From positions 1-57,169 of the forward strand of contig CAYPFR010000012.1 of assembly GCA_964410285.1 (NCBI GenBank): a stretch of DNA of 57,169 bases, written 5' to 3'. Position 1 is the stretch's first letter, and each line of letters starts with the position of its first letter. The notes beneath the pieces are model-generated. The model searched no databases, was not told the DNA's origin, and saw only the letters and a program-made list of their open reading frames with translations. The position numbers and the translations under genes were made by a program. This document shows, one piece after another, positions 24,854-34,014 of this stretch. The stretch is from Fretibacter sp964410285 (GTDB taxonomy: Bacteria > Pseudomonadota > Alphaproteobacteria > Caulobacterales > Maricaulaceae).

Positions 24854-25918
24854 ATGACTGTAATCACTAAAACTGCTGATGATAAAAAAATTCTATCCAG
24901 AGTGCTGGAGCTTGATATTCCGGCCTATCGAGATGCCTATAGTGATAGAACAGCTTGGCTCATGGCGTGTTTCTCAGAGCTCGCATATTTGAAATTCGAT
25001 ATTACAAATCTGAATGATGTAAAAATCAAAGCCAGTTTCAGAAAAGCGCTGAATGTCGTATTGGAAGATACGGCAAAAATTGGGACTTTGAATAAAATTG
25101 TCGATAAATTTGTTCATGACCATCAGCAAGAGATGGACTCGTTAAATTCAAGTTTGGGGGTGTTGAATTATAAACTTGAAAAGGTCTTTGACGAGGATGG
25201 AACACAAGCCATATTAGTGCGTGACGATGCGCATAAGCGACTTGTTTTGGCCTTTAGAGGAACAGAAAAAGAGGTGATACGTGACATTCAGGCGGACATA
25301 GATGCCAAATTGGAATCAATGGTCGGCGGCGGCAAATCGCATAGGGGCTTTTCCAAAGCTTATTGGGCCGTAGGTGACGAAATTCAAGATACGCTAGATG
25401 ATCCGCAATTTTGCGAGTATCGCCTGTATCTAACGGGACATAGCTTAGGCGGGGCTCTCGCTAATATTGCTGCCAAATTTATCGATCATAAAGGCGGGAT
25501 ATCCGCCTGCTATACTTTTGGCGCGCCGCGTGTTGGAAATAAGGACTGGGTGGAAGAAATCAAACCGCCAGTCTACCGAATTGTCAATTCCTCTGATGTC
25601 GTGCCGATGATGCCACCCGAAGGAAATTTTCTAAATGCTACTACCTATATTTTTGCATTTATGCCCCTTGTTGGACATCCAATGCGTAAGTTTTTCCTTA
25701 GAAATCTAATCGGATATTTTCATAGCGGGGATATGCGCTATTTGACCCGGACTAAAAAGCCGGATTTTTCAGATGCGAAATTGTTGCCGCATACCTCATC
25801 TGTCTCAAGAATTTGGCTGTGGTTCAAATCCAAAATGATTGTTATGGCGGTGCAGGATCATAGTATGTCGGTCTACCGAAGAAAGCTTGGAGCTATCGCG
25901 ATTTACCGAAACGCCTAG
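24854..25918 (+). CDS. Class 3 (fungal-type) lipase
   Basis: The 354-residue protein contains a lipase class 3 domain with the nucleophile elbow GHSLGG (Ser near 197), an oxyanion-side AFRGT and FGAPRVGN, then the catalytic aspartate and histidine regions NSSDVVPMMPP and YFHSGDM. No signal peptide is seen; the N-terminus is soluble. The ATG at 24854 gives the family-like start; longer in-frame readings run into rnpB's 3' flank. Codon and base use is somewhat more AT-rich than neighbours. The gene begins 112 bases after rnpB. Substrate unknown. Confidence 0.82.
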   Translation: MTVITKTADDKKILSRVLELDIPAYRDAYSDRTAWLMACFSELAYLKFDITNLNDVKIKASFRKALNVVLEDTAKIGTLNKIVDKFVHDHQQEMDSLNSSLGVLNYKLEKVFDEDGTQAILVRDDAHKRLVLAFRGTEKEVIRDIQADIDAKLESMVGGGKSHRGFSKAYWAVGDEIQDTLDDPQFCEYRLYLTGHSLGGALANIAAKFIDHKGGISACYTFGAPRVGNKDWVEEIKPPVYRIVNSSDVVPMMPPEGNFLNATTYIFAFMPLVGHPMRKFFLRNLIGYFHSGDMRYLTRTKKPDFSDAKLLPHTSSVSRIWLWFKSKMIVMAVQDHSMSVYRRKLGAIAIYRNA

Positions 25919-25932
25919 AATTGCACACGGGC

Positions 25933-25960
25933 AAAAAGCCGCCAGCTTTCGCGGGCGGCT
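25933..25960 (-). terminator. Bidirectional intrinsic terminator between convergent genes
   Basis: Arms AGCCGCC and GGCGGCT enclose a ten-base loop. Read on the minus strand the hairpin is followed by TTTTT (downstream of the glycine-zipper gene); on the plus strand a looser T-rich stretch follows the lipase gene. Confidence 0.8.
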
Positions 25961-25987
25961 ATGTTTGTTTTGGAAGGGAGAGGGGGT

Positions 25988-26572
25988 CTATCGGCGCGTG
26001 CGTAGCGTGCCGTTCTGCCAATAGGTCGTACCTGTGCTGGGATCTGTTGAATAATACCGCCCTGCAAATTGGTCGTATGTGAGCCCGCCGCCAACGCCGC
26101 TATAGGCAGAGGAAGAGGAAACAGAGCCGCTGTAGCTTTGCCCGCTGTGGCTGCTATGAGCGCCATATGCGCTGTGTGAACCAGGTGCACACTGCTGCCC
26201 GTAACTACCGGAGGCCGTTTGCACGCCGTGATGTTGATGGCTGTGGCCAGCGTGGCTTTGCGTTTGGTAGCCTTGGGTTTGATAGCCCTGAGCGGGATAA
26301 CCATGTCCCGCGTGATGGGCCTGCGGGCGGTAATCACCTCTGCGCCACTTGCGGTCCTCATAGGCACCGGCTAAAGCGCCGCTGAGTGCGCCCGCCGCCG
26401 CGCCAATGGCGGCGCCCTTTGCGCCGTTACCGCTCCCAGAATTATTCCCGATAATCGCGCCGAGGGCGGCCCCGCCGGCCGTGCCGAATGCGGCGTTTCT
26501 TTCGATGCTGCCCGTGGTTGTACACGCGGCCAAAGTCATGGCCGCAGCCGAGGCTAAGATAAGGTGTTTCAT
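25988..26572 (-). CDS. Glycine-zipper outer-membrane lipoprotein
   Basis: The roughly 194-residue protein has a lipoprotein signal ending TLAAC. A glycine-zipper region follows (FGTAGGAALGAIIGNNSGSG and GAAIGAAAGALSGALAGAYED, residues 27-70), as in SlyB/YMGG-type envelope proteins. The C-terminal half is low-complexity, rich in histidine, glutamine, glycine and serine, with tandem YQTQGYQTQ-like units, and ends TYWQNGTLRTRR. The ATG at 26572 is chosen because the signal peptide starts there; upstream in-frame codons add a non-signal-like tail. Function unknown, likely envelope-associated. Confidence 0.82.
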   Translation of the reverse strand: MKHLILASAAAMTLAACTTTGSIERNAAFGTAGGAALGAIIGNNSGSGNGAKGAAIGAAAGALSGALAGAYEDRKWRRGDYRPQAHHAGHGYPAQGYQTQGYQTQSHAGHSHQHHGVQTASGSYGQQCAPGSHSAYGAHSSHSGQSYSGSVSSSSAYSGVGGGLTYDQFAGRYYSTDPSTGTTYWQNGTLRTRR

Positions 26573-26685
26573 AGGTTTTGCTTTCGTTCCATTCACATTA
26601 TTTTGGCTATTATAGATCATTTTTCGTGAATTTGTGACGAAATAGCAGTTAACAGGGCCTGAGCACTGCAAAAACCCAAATCTGC

Positions 26686-27696
26686 CTAGCGCCGCCGCCG
26701 TCCATCCCGGGCAGCTTTGCGAGCCTTGCCGGCTTCGCTTGTGCCGGGCGCAACGAGCGCGCCTAGCTTTGCGACAACCTCTTCACGGCTAGGGCGAGGG
26801 CCCGCATTATAGCTATCCATGGCTTTGCGCATGGCGGCAATATGGCGAGGAGCCGTGCCGCAGCATCCCCCAATAATGCGTACGCCCGCATCGGCTGCAA
26901 CCTTGACATAATCGGCCATTAATTCGGGCGTGCCCGTGTAAACCGTTTCTTTGCCTTTGATCACGGGAATACCGCAATTGGCTTTGCCAACAATGACGGC
27001 TTTGGGGTTCTCATTGGTCATAGCCAGCGCGGATACGGTTAGGTCCGATGCGCCCACGCCGCAATTCGCGCCGTAAGCCAGAGGCGGGTGCGGCAGGAGC
27101 GCGACGACTGAGCCCATATTGCCCGGCGCAAGGCCCATCATAGTTTTGCCCGCCGTGTCAAAGCTGGCTGTGAAAACATAGGGAATCCCAACAGCATCTG
27201 CGGCTTCGCAAGCCGCCTGTATTTCTTCAGGCGCAGACATGGTTTCGATCCAAGCGACATCAGCACCGCCGTCCTTAAGGCCCTGTATTTGCATGATGAA
27301 TTCAGCGCGCGCACTATCCATGGTCATCAAGCCCATGGGCTCAAAAAGCTCACCCGTTGGCCCAACCGAGCCTGCGACGACAATAGGCCGATCGGCAGCT
27401 GCGGCGACTTTGCCCGCGATCTCTGCGCCTGCCTTGTTTATGGCATGGGTTTGGTCTTGCGCGTCATGGAGCTTTAGGCGCGGGGCATTGGCCCCAAAGG
27501 TATTTGTCAGGATAATGTCACTGCCGGCGTCAACAAACATCTGGTGCAGGGCTTCGGGTTTGTGCGGTTGGTCGAGATTCCAAAGATCTGGGGGAAAGCC
27601 CGGCTCAAGATCCATTTCCATGAAATTTGTACCTGTTGCGCCGTCGGCAAGCAGAAGGTGTTTTTGAGCGAGGAGCTCTTGTAACGAAATACGCAT
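26686..27696 (-). CDS. Homocysteine/betaine methyltransferase (BmtA-type)
   Basis: The 336-residue homocysteine S-methyltransferase domain protein has the zinc ligands C212 (GANCGVG) and C278-C279 (GGCCGT), the N-terminal LLLADGATGTNF, and TNTFGANAPRLK. In alphaproteobacteria such proteins act as betaine-homocysteine methyltransferase or as the homocysteine-binding piece of a split methionine synthase with a separate corrinoid protein. The start codon and ribosome-binding site (AAAGG) lie within a palindrome shared with the corrinoid gene at 14.6 kb. That supports partnership with that protein, though no methyltetrahydrofolate-binding domain is encoded in the window. Confidence 0.85.
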   Translation of the reverse strand: MRISLQELLAQKHLLLADGATGTNFMEMDLEPGFPPDLWNLDQPHKPEALHQMFVDAGSDIILTNTFGANAPRLKLHDAQDQTHAINKAGAEIAGKVAAAADRPIVVAGSVGPTGELFEPMGLMTMDSARAEFIMQIQGLKDGGADVAWIETMSAPEEIQAACEAADAVGIPYVFTASFDTAGKTMMGLAPGNMGSVVALLPHPPLAYGANCGVGASDLTVSALAMTNENPKAVIVGKANCGIPVIKGKETVYTGTPELMADYVKVAADAGVRIIGGCCGTAPRHIAAMRKAMDSYNAGPRPSREEVVAKLGALVAPGTSEAGKARKAARDGRRRR

Positions 27697-27712
27697 AAAG
27701 AAACCTTTATAT
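27693..27712. promoter_or_regulatory. Second copy of the methionine-type palindrome, over the bmtA-like start
   Basis: GCATAAAG-AAAC-CTTTATAT, read on the plus strand, aligns with the 14543 operator in both the right arm and the following CAA, with two mismatches in the outer left arm. On the minus strand it spans the AAAGG ribosome-binding site and the ATG at 27696, so a bound repressor would block initiation directly. Confidence 0.6.
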
Positions 27713-27794
27713 CAACTTGGCGCTGCCTTAGCCTATCGGCGTGGCTTTGTCAGGTAAAATATTAAGCAAAAGCGTCGTTGAGGCGGGCTGAGGC

Positions 27795-27822
27795 TTGACT
27801 TGCACACGCGAGAGGCTATCCC
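27795..27822 (+). promoter_or_regulatory. Probable aspS promoter
   Basis: TTGACT (27795-27800) and TATCCC (27817-27822) are 16 bases apart, about 31 bases before the chosen start codon at 27854. The -10 matches at three positions only. Confidence 0.45.
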
Positions 27823-27853
27823 CGCCTTTTACCGTTTCGCACTGGAGAGATTC

Positions 27854-29674
27854 ATGCATGCTTATCGTTCCCATACTTGCGCGCAGCTGCGTGCGTCTGA
27901 TGTCGGAGAGACGGCCAAGCTTTCAGGGTGGGTCCACCGCAAGCGCGAACATGCGAATGCTTTGTTTATTGATCTTCGCGATCACTATGGAATAACCCAA
28001 GTCGTCGTTTATCCGACGGCGGAGTTTTATGAAGCTGCTAAGCGCTGCCCCTCCGAGTCGGTTATCACGGTAACGGGCGAGGTGCTGGCGCGTGATACCG
28101 AGGCTAAGAATAGCGAAATTGACACGGGCGAGATAGAGCTGCGTGCAGATGAGTTTTTGATTGAGAGCCAAGCCGATCCGCTGCCATTACCTGTCTTCGG
28201 AGAGCAAGACTATCCGGAGGAAATTCGGCTAAAGCACCGTTATCTCGATTTGCGCCGCGAGAAGTTGCACAATAATATCATCTTGCGTGGGCAGGTGATT
28301 AATTCACTGCGCCGCCGTATGATTGAGCAAGGCTTCACAGAATTTCAAACGCCAATCTTGACGGCGAGCTCGCCCGAGGGCGCGCGCGATTTTCTTGTGC
28401 CCTCGCGGCTTAATCCGGGCAAGTTCTATGCCCTGCCGCAAGCGCCCCAGCAATTTAAGCAGCTTTTGATGGTGGCGGGCTTTGACCGCTATTTCCAGAT
28501 TGCACCGTGTTTTCGCGACGAAGATGCGCGGGCCGATCGCTCCCCGGGGGAGTTTTATCAGCTTGATATTGAAATGAGCTTCGTTACCCAAGAGGATGTC
28601 TTCCAAGCCATTGAACCCGTCATGGCAGGCGTGTTTGAAGAATTTGCCGATGGGCGCGAGGTGCAAACGCCGTTCCCGCGAATTCCCTATAAAGAGAGCA
28701 TCGAAAAATATGGCTCGGATAAGCCAGATCTGCGCATACCGTTTGAGCTTTGTGATGTCTCCGAATTTTTCACCGACGAGAGTAAGACCGGATTTGGTAT
28801 TTTTGCTAAAATTACAGGCAGTGGAGGCAAGGTGATTGCTATACCGGCCCCGCAGGCTGCGGCCAATCAGTCCCGCAAATTTTTCGATAACATGGATAAA
28901 TGGGCCAAGAAGGAAATGCAGGCACCCGGCCTTGGTTATGCCCGTCTGACACTTGATGACGACGGCAATGTCAAATCCCAAGACCCTGTGCTTAAGGGGT
29001 TTTCTTCTGAATTTCTCGCCGAGCTTTTGGCAAAAATGGGCCTTGGGGCAGGGGATGGCATTTTCTTTTCAGCGGGTAAAAAGGACGATGCCTATAAGCT
29101 CGCGGGTGCGGCGCGCGGGAAGGTCGCCGCTGAACTTGGGCTTATCCCTGAGGGCGTTTTTAAATTTGCGTGGATTGTCGATTACCCCATGTATGAGTGG
29201 GATGAGGACAATAAAAAGGTCGAGTTTTCGCATAACCCTTTCTCCATGCCGCAAGGCGGAATGGAAGCACTTACGTCTGCCGACACGACTGAGAAGCAAC
29301 TTGAAATTCTGGCCTATCAATACGATATCGTTTGTAACGGCGTAGAGCTGTCCTCTGGTGCTATCAGAAACCATAAGGCCGACATTATGTATAAAGCCTT
29401 TGATATGGCAGGTTACGGCCCCGAAGTGGTCGAAGACAAATTTGCAGGCATGATTAATGCGTTTAAATATGGCGCGCCGCCGCACGGGGGTATCGCGCCC
29501 GGCGTTGACCGCATTGTCATGTTGCTGGCAGGGACAAATACAATTCGCGATGTGATTTTGTTCCCGATGAACGGCCAAGCGCAAGATTTGATGATGAACG
29601 CGCCGGCTGAGGTTGATAAAAAGGCCCTGAAAGAGCTAAATATCAAATTAGTGCCAGTCGAACCCAAAGCTTAA
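27854..29674 (+). CDS. aspS: Aspartyl-tRNA synthetase
   Basis: The roughly 606-residue bacterial-type class II synthetase has an N-terminal OB-fold anticodon domain (LSGWVHRKREHANALFIDLR). It then has class II motif 2, seen as FRDEDARADRSPGEFYQLDIEMSF in part (split here at its centre), a GAD insertion, and motif 3 GVDRIVMLLAG near the C-terminus. It charges tRNA-Asp with aspartate; whether it also serves tRNA-Asn depends on residues I cannot score by eye. The ATG at 27854 has GGAGAGA upstream; an in-frame start at 27800 overlaps the promoter. It is divergent from the homocysteine methyltransferase gene. Confidence 0.95.
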   Translation: MHAYRSHTCAQLRASDVGETAKLSGWVHRKREHANALFIDLRDHYGITQVVVYPTAEFYEAAKRCPSESVITVTGEVLARDTEAKNSEIDTGEIELRADEFLIESQADPLPLPVFGEQDYPEEIRLKHRYLDLRREKLHNNIILRGQVINSLRRRMIEQGFTEFQTPILTASSPEGARDFLVPSRLNPGKFYALPQAPQQFKQLLMVAGFDRYFQIAPCFRDEDARADRSPGEFYQLDIEMSFVTQEDVFQAIEPVMAGVFEEFADGREVQTPFPRIPYKESIEKYGSDKPDLRIPFELCDVSEFFTDESKTGFGIFAKITGSGGKVIAIPAPQAAANQSRKFFDNMDKWAKKEMQAPGLGYARLTLDDDGNVKSQDPVLKGFSSEFLAELLAKMGLGAGDGIFFSAGKKDDAYKLAGAARGKVAAELGLIPEGVFKFAWIVDYPMYEWDEDNKKVEFSHNPFSMPQGGMEALTSADTTEKQLEILAYQYDIVCNGVELSSGAIRNHKADIMYKAFDMAGYGPEVVEDKFAGMINAFKYGAPPHGGIAPGVDRIVMLLAGTNTIRDVILFPMNGQAQDLMMNAPAEVDKKALKELNIKLVPVEPKA

Positions 29675-29752
29675 ATTCGTTCTGCGCCTCAGGCGGCGAG
29701 TTCACGTAATTGCGTCTGGCATTTAAGACGGCGCGCGTGGTAGTTATCGGCT

Positions 29753-30859
29753 ATGCGCGTTCTAAACTCCTTTAGGTTCATTCCTTGGTGGATCACCCGG
29801 TCTTCAATTGGGGTGTTTGTGGGGCTTTGGCTTGGAGCGTGCGCGTCATCTTTGCCTGCGCAGGTTCCCGTGACTCTCCAATCGCAAATTTTGGATCAAA
29901 GGGTGATAGAACTTCCCGTGCGACTAGGGGAGGCAAACTTGCTGATCGTCGAGGGGCAGCTTGCGGATGGAGGCAGCGCGAGTTTTGTACTGGATACTGG
30001 CGCGACTTTGTCCTCGATCTACCGCGCTACCCAAAGGCGGCTTGAACTTTCAACCCAAGGCCAAATGCCGATACGCGTTCACGGCATGATTTCCACCGCT
30101 ATGCAGCCGGTCACGACCCTGCCGAGCCTAGGGCTTGGCGGGAAACCGCTCGGCCCTTTGCGCGTTGCCGTGATTGATAAATTGGAACCGGAGAGCGCTT
30201 CCGCCTTAAGCGCCCACACTGAGCCCGCCTCCGATGGGATTATCGGCATGGATATTTTGCAAAATTACCATTTATATTACAATCCCGAACTGGCGAAAGT
30301 CTGGCTAATACCCCATGCTGTCGGCGCGCCGGCCGTGCCGGAAAAGTGGAAAACAATCATGCTTACGCAAAACCCGTTTTTGCAAGACGGTCGCGCCCTT
30401 CACTTTTTCAAGCTTCGCATAGGATATTCGATCACGCCGGCCTTGCTGGATACGGGGTCTGAAATCAATTTGATGAATTGGGATATAAAGAGGTTTCCCC
30501 AACTTCGAAATTTGCGAAAGACTATGCGGCGGGATTGGGAAATACAGGGCGCAATCGGGACTTTTAAGCCTGTATCCAAAATACGGGCGAAACGCACAAG
30601 TGCAGGCAATCGGAGCTGGCATCAAAGTGAATTTGTCGTGCTTGATTTCGAAAGCCTAGATGTGTTGGGAATTGAAGATCGGCCTTTTGTTATTGTCGGT
30701 ATGAATATGTTGGGACAGGGACCCATGATTTTGGATTTTCAAAATGACCGCGCCTATTTTGCGCCGTCCCCGCAAGAAAAACTCGATCAGGAATTGGAAG
30801 CCGCGCAGCCTGCGAGGGCTAAAGCCGTGCCCCGCATTGAGGCGGCGGAAACGCCTTAA
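29753..30859 (+). CDS. Retropepsin-like aspartyl protease family lipoprotein
   Basis: The 368-residue protein has a short membrane/lipoprotein N-terminus (GVFVGLWLGAC, cysteine 30). Two retropepsin-like half-domains follow, with DTG motifs at D81 (FVLDTGATLS) and D233 (ALLDTGSEIN), each followed by the expected later hydrophobic glycine loop (GIIGMDIL; FVIVGMNMLG). Having two DTG sites in one chain means it need not dimerise. Alphaproteobacterial members of this family are periplasmic; substrates are unknown. The 3' end overlaps the convergent alr stop codon by four bases. Confidence 0.82.
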   Translation: MRVLNSFRFIPWWITRSSIGVFVGLWLGACASSLPAQVPVTLQSQILDQRVIELPVRLGEANLLIVEGQLADGGSASFVLDTGATLSSIYRATQRRLELSTQGQMPIRVHGMISTAMQPVTTLPSLGLGGKPLGPLRVAVIDKLEPESASALSAHTEPASDGIIGMDILQNYHLYYNPELAKVWLIPHAVGAPAVPEKWKTIMLTQNPFLQDGRALHFFKLRIGYSITPALLDTGSEINLMNWDIKRFPQLRNLRKTMRRDWEIQGAIGTFKPVSKIRAKRTSAGNRSWHQSEFVVLDFESLDVLGIEDRPFVIVGMNMLGQGPMILDFQNDRAYFAPSPQEKLDQELEAAQPARAKAVPRIEAAETP

Positions 30860-32214
30860 TTTTCAAGGTCGCCTGCGCGCAGATATGTCTTGCGGCATCT
30901 TTGCCCAAGGCGCACCAAAAGCTCATAATTCAGCCCACCAATGGCATTCGCATCGCTTTGCAAATGTTCGCCCCGAAATTCGGCCCAGTCTCCGAGTGAA
31001 ATCTCTCTTACTAGCCGCGTCACGTCTAGCATAGTCAAGTCCATACTCACGCGGCCGATAATGGGCACGCGCTGTTTTTGCAAGCTAGCGAAGCTTGTCT
31101 TGCCGCGTGCCTCTTGCGGGTGGCTACTGGCTGCAACTGGAATGCCGTCGGCATAACCCGCACCGACGATAGCAATTTTCATATCGGCCAGCGCCGTAAA
31201 GCTAGCATTATAGCCAATGCTTTCGCCCGCTTTGACAGTTTTTACTTGAAGGACGGGCGCCATGAGTGAAACAACAGGCCTAAATATTTCCTGTTTGGCT
31301 TCTGTTGTGGCTTGCCCGCCATAAAGACCAATGCCGGGGCGCACCATTTGGAAATGATATGGGCGGCCCATATAGATGCCTGCCGTATTGGCGAGGCTAA
31401 GCGGTAATACGGGAAAGCGCGCCGCAAATTTACGAAACTTTTCTAATTGCTTGGCGTTTAGCGGATGGGCCTTGTCGGGTGCGCAGGCGAGGTGGCTCAT
31501 GATAAGGTCCGGTCCCAGAGCCCTGAAAAGTCCCATGTTTTTGGACAAAGCGGTGACATCGCTCTCGTCCATGCCAAGGCGATTCATGCCTGTATCTATA
31601 TGCAGAGCTGTAAAAGGTGCATGTTTTGCGCGGTCGGCCTCATCCGTCCAAAGACGGGCTTGGGCGATAGAATTAATCACGGGCTTTAGGCGAAACTTAA
31701 AAAATAACGTCAAGTCTTGGGGCGCGGGACCATTCAGAACATAGATAGACGCATTCTCGCCAATTGCCTCGCGCAGGATTTTACCTTCGCCTGCAGTCGC
31801 AACGAAAAACGTCCGGCAGCCCGCACCATATAGTGCCTTAGACACTGTGGGCGCGCCAAGGCCGTAAGCATCAGCCTTTACGCTCGCTCCAATTTTGGCG
31901 GCGCCGACCCTGTCTTGGAGCGCGTCGTAATTTTCTTTAATTGCGTCAAGATTGATCAAAAGCGTAGGCCGCGCCGTATAGCCCGCGCGGTAAACGCCTG
32001 ATTTGCCCTTTTTTGCTGGTTTGGCTGAGGATTTTATGCGGCTGGGTTGCCCGACAGCGCTTTTGCTAGGCGGTGTCTTTCGAAATGCGTGCCCTTTAGT
32101 TGGCTTGTGGGGGCGGCCCGCTTGGGTTTGCCGAGATTTTGGGGCATGTCTTTCGTTGCCGCCGCGCGAAGAGGCGGAGGCCGAGGAGGACGATGGTTTG
32201 CGGGGCGGTTTCAC
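30856..32214 (-). CDS. alr: Alanine racemase with a long basic N-terminal extension
   Basis: The catalytic part (about residues 80-452) is a normal alanine racemase. The PLP lysine is K113 in GASVKADAYGLGA, and the second catalytic tyrosine is in GESIGYNASF. FIDTGMNR-like TALHIDTGMNRLGMDE and PIIGRVSMDLTMLDV are also present. It interconverts L- and D-alanine for peptidoglycan. Unusually, about 80 residues precede the barrel: low-complexity, rich in Lys, Arg, Ser and Pro, with no methionine after the first. Homologues normally start a few residues before LLINLDAIKENY. The extension could be disordered nucleic-acid- or membrane-binding sequence, or a misassigned start. dnaB lies seven bases upstream on the same strand, the typical alphaproteobacterial dnaB-alr order. 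Confidence 0.9.
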   Translation of the reverse strand: MKPPRKPSSSSASASSRGGNERHAPKSRQTQAGRPHKPTKGHAFRKTPPSKSAVGQPSRIKSSAKPAKKGKSGVYRAGYTARPTLLINLDAIKENYDALQDRVGAAKIGASVKADAYGLGAPTVSKALYGAGCRTFFVATAGEGKILREAIGENASIYVLNGPAPQDLTLFFKFRLKPVINSIAQARLWTDEADRAKHAPFTALHIDTGMNRLGMDESDVTALSKNMGLFRALGPDLIMSHLACAPDKAHPLNAKQLEKFRKFAARFPVLPLSLANTAGIYMGRPYHFQMVRPGIGLYGGQATTEAKQEIFRPVVSLMAPVLQVKTVKAGESIGYNASFTALADMKIAIVGAGYADGIPVAASSHPQEARGKTSFASLQKQRVPIIGRVSMDLTMLDVTRLVREISLGDWAEFRGEHLQSDANAIGGLNYELLVRLGQRCRKTYLRAGDLEN

Positions 32215-32220
32215 GAGAAA

Positions 32221-33753
32221 TTAATGCCGGATGTCGCCAAAATGCTCATCCTGTGCAAGATCGCTAAACTTCGTAATGTCAGCGGTAAAGGCAAGTTTGA
32301 TTGTGCCAATCGGTCCGTGCCGTTGCTTTCCGACAATAACCTCGGCTTTACCGTGCAGCATTTCCATGTCCTCTTGCCATTTCAAATGCTCATCCGTCCC
32401 TTCCGAAGGCTCGGACCGCGCTTTGTAATATTCCTCTCGGAAAACAAAGGAGACGACATCGGCGTCTTGCTCAATTGAACCGGATTCGCGCAAATCAGAA
32501 AGCTGCGGGCGCTTATCATCACGCTGCTCAACTTGGCGAGAGAGTTGGGCGAGGGCGAGCACAGGAACGTCTAGCTCTTTGGCGAGAGATTTTAGCCCCA
32601 TGGTGATCATCGATACCTCTTGGACGCGGCCGTCTGATGATTTCAGTTGATTGCCACCTGTCAAAAGCTGGAGGTAATCGACAATAATTAGGTCAAGCCC
32701 GGCCATGCGTTTAAGCCGCCGTGCCCGCGCAGAGAGCTGCCCGATAGAAATCCCGCCTGTATCGTCAATGAAAAACGGTATAGAATTAATCTCGTCAGCG
32801 GCATCGCGCACGCGCTCATACTGTTCGGCGCTAATGTCGCCGCGGCGAATTTTATGGGACGGAATACCTGATTGCTCAGCAAGCAAGCGGGTCGCGAGTT
32901 GCTCACTGCTCATCTCAAGGCTAAAGAAACCGACGCGTCCGCCATTAACCGTGCGCATGATGCCGTTTTCGTCTTTTTCTTCTTTGAACGCCTTGGCGAC
33001 GTTAAAACCGATATTCGTTGCGAGTGAGGTTTTTCCCATAGAGGGACGACCCGCGAGGATAATCAGATCAGAACGGTGTAGCCCGCCAAGCTGGCGGTCA
33101 ATGTCGCGAAGCCCTGTAGACATGCCTGATAAATGTCCATCACGGCTAAAGGCGGCAGTGGCCATATTGATCGACTTTATTAGAGCTTGGGAGAAAGTCT
33201 CAAATCCGCCCTGCGCGTCGCCTATTTCCGCAAGAGAAAAGAGCTTATTCTCGGCATCTCCAATCAAGCTCACGGCGCTATTTTCGCCAGAGACATCTTT
33301 GGCCGCTGTGGAAATGTCCGCGCCAAGTTTAATGAGTTCGCGGCGCATGGCATGATCAAAGATCAGCCGCGCATATTCCGGTGCTGCCATGGAGGCTGCC
33401 GCAGGCGCATTCGCGAGAAGCCGTGCGAGATATTCCACGCCGCCAATATCCTCAATAGTCTCGTCTTGGGAAAAGCGGTCTTTAAGGACAATGGCATCCG
33501 CTAATTGCCCGAGTTCAATGAGTTTTGCGATCTGGTCGTAAATCCGGCCATTAACGGGGTTGTAAAAATGCTTGGCTTGCAACATGCCGCTAACGCGGTG
33601 GTAAATTTCATTATCATAAAGCAGCGCGCCAAGAAGGGCTTGCTCAGCTTCCCAGCTTTGCGGCAGCGTATCAAGATCATCAACCCCGCCGGAGCCGTTG
33701 TCATTTTCAAAAGCATTTACCATGGGTAAGGGTCTATCAGAGCACGCCGTCAT
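32221..33753 (-). CDS. dnaB: Replicative DNA helicase DnaB
   Basis: The 510-residue protein has an N-terminal helical domain (residues 35-140, EAEQALLGALLYDNE) and a RecA-like helicase core. Walker A is at 235-242 (GRPSMGKT), followed by FFSLEMSSEQLATRL, the Walker B strand LDLIIVDYLQLL, and AQLSRQVEQRDDKRPQLSDLRESG. It is the hexameric helicase that unwinds DNA at the replication fork. Two ATG codons (33753 and 33723) could be the start; neither has a good ribosome-binding site, and the family N-terminus is too variable to decide. It precedes alr on the same strand. Confidence 0.95.
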   Translation of the reverse strand: MTACSDRPLPMVNAFENDNGSGGVDDLDTLPQSWEAEQALLGALLYDNEIYHRVSGMLQAKHFYNPVNGRIYDQIAKLIELGQLADAIVLKDRFSQDETIEDIGGVEYLARLLANAPAAASMAAPEYARLIFDHAMRRELIKLGADISTAAKDVSGENSAVSLIGDAENKLFSLAEIGDAQGGFETFSQALIKSINMATAAFSRDGHLSGMSTGLRDIDRQLGGLHRSDLIILAGRPSMGKTSLATNIGFNVAKAFKEEKDENGIMRTVNGGRVGFFSLEMSSEQLATRLLAEQSGIPSHKIRRGDISAEQYERVRDAADEINSIPFFIDDTGGISIGQLSARARRLKRMAGLDLIIVDYLQLLTGGNQLKSSDGRVQEVSMITMGLKSLAKELDVPVLALAQLSRQVEQRDDKRPQLSDLRESGSIEQDADVVSFVFREEYYKARSEPSEGTDEHLKWQEDMEMLHGKAEVIVGKQRHGPIGTIKLAFTADITKFSDLAQDEHFGDIRH

Positions 33754-34014
33754 ACACTAGCATTTGCCGCAGAAATGCGGCCAGATTTCGAAGATATTTT
33801 GACGATTTTGGCAAGCCAGCAAAGGCGGCTGTTCATAACTATGTGGACAATACGCCATAAGGTCATAATTTTACCATATAACGGCGCCATGACCATTGGC
33901 GGTCATTATGACTTTACCCGGAAGGCGACACGCTTTAACACGGCGCTAGACACTCTTATCGGGAAACTTCAAAGATCATATCAAGGATCACACCAAAGAT
34001 CGTAGGCGGATATA

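Noticed and set aside
28304..28981. 225-codon frame antisense to aspS
   Set aside because: Lies entirely within conserved aspS sequence; no signals of its own.
32705..33355. 216-codon frame antisense to dnaB
   Set aside because: Arg/Ser-rich shadow of the dnaB helicase domain.
33775..34005. 76-codon frame between dnaB and NDUFA12
   Set aside because: No ribosome-binding site, no recognisable domain, and unusual composition for a protein; left as intergenic.
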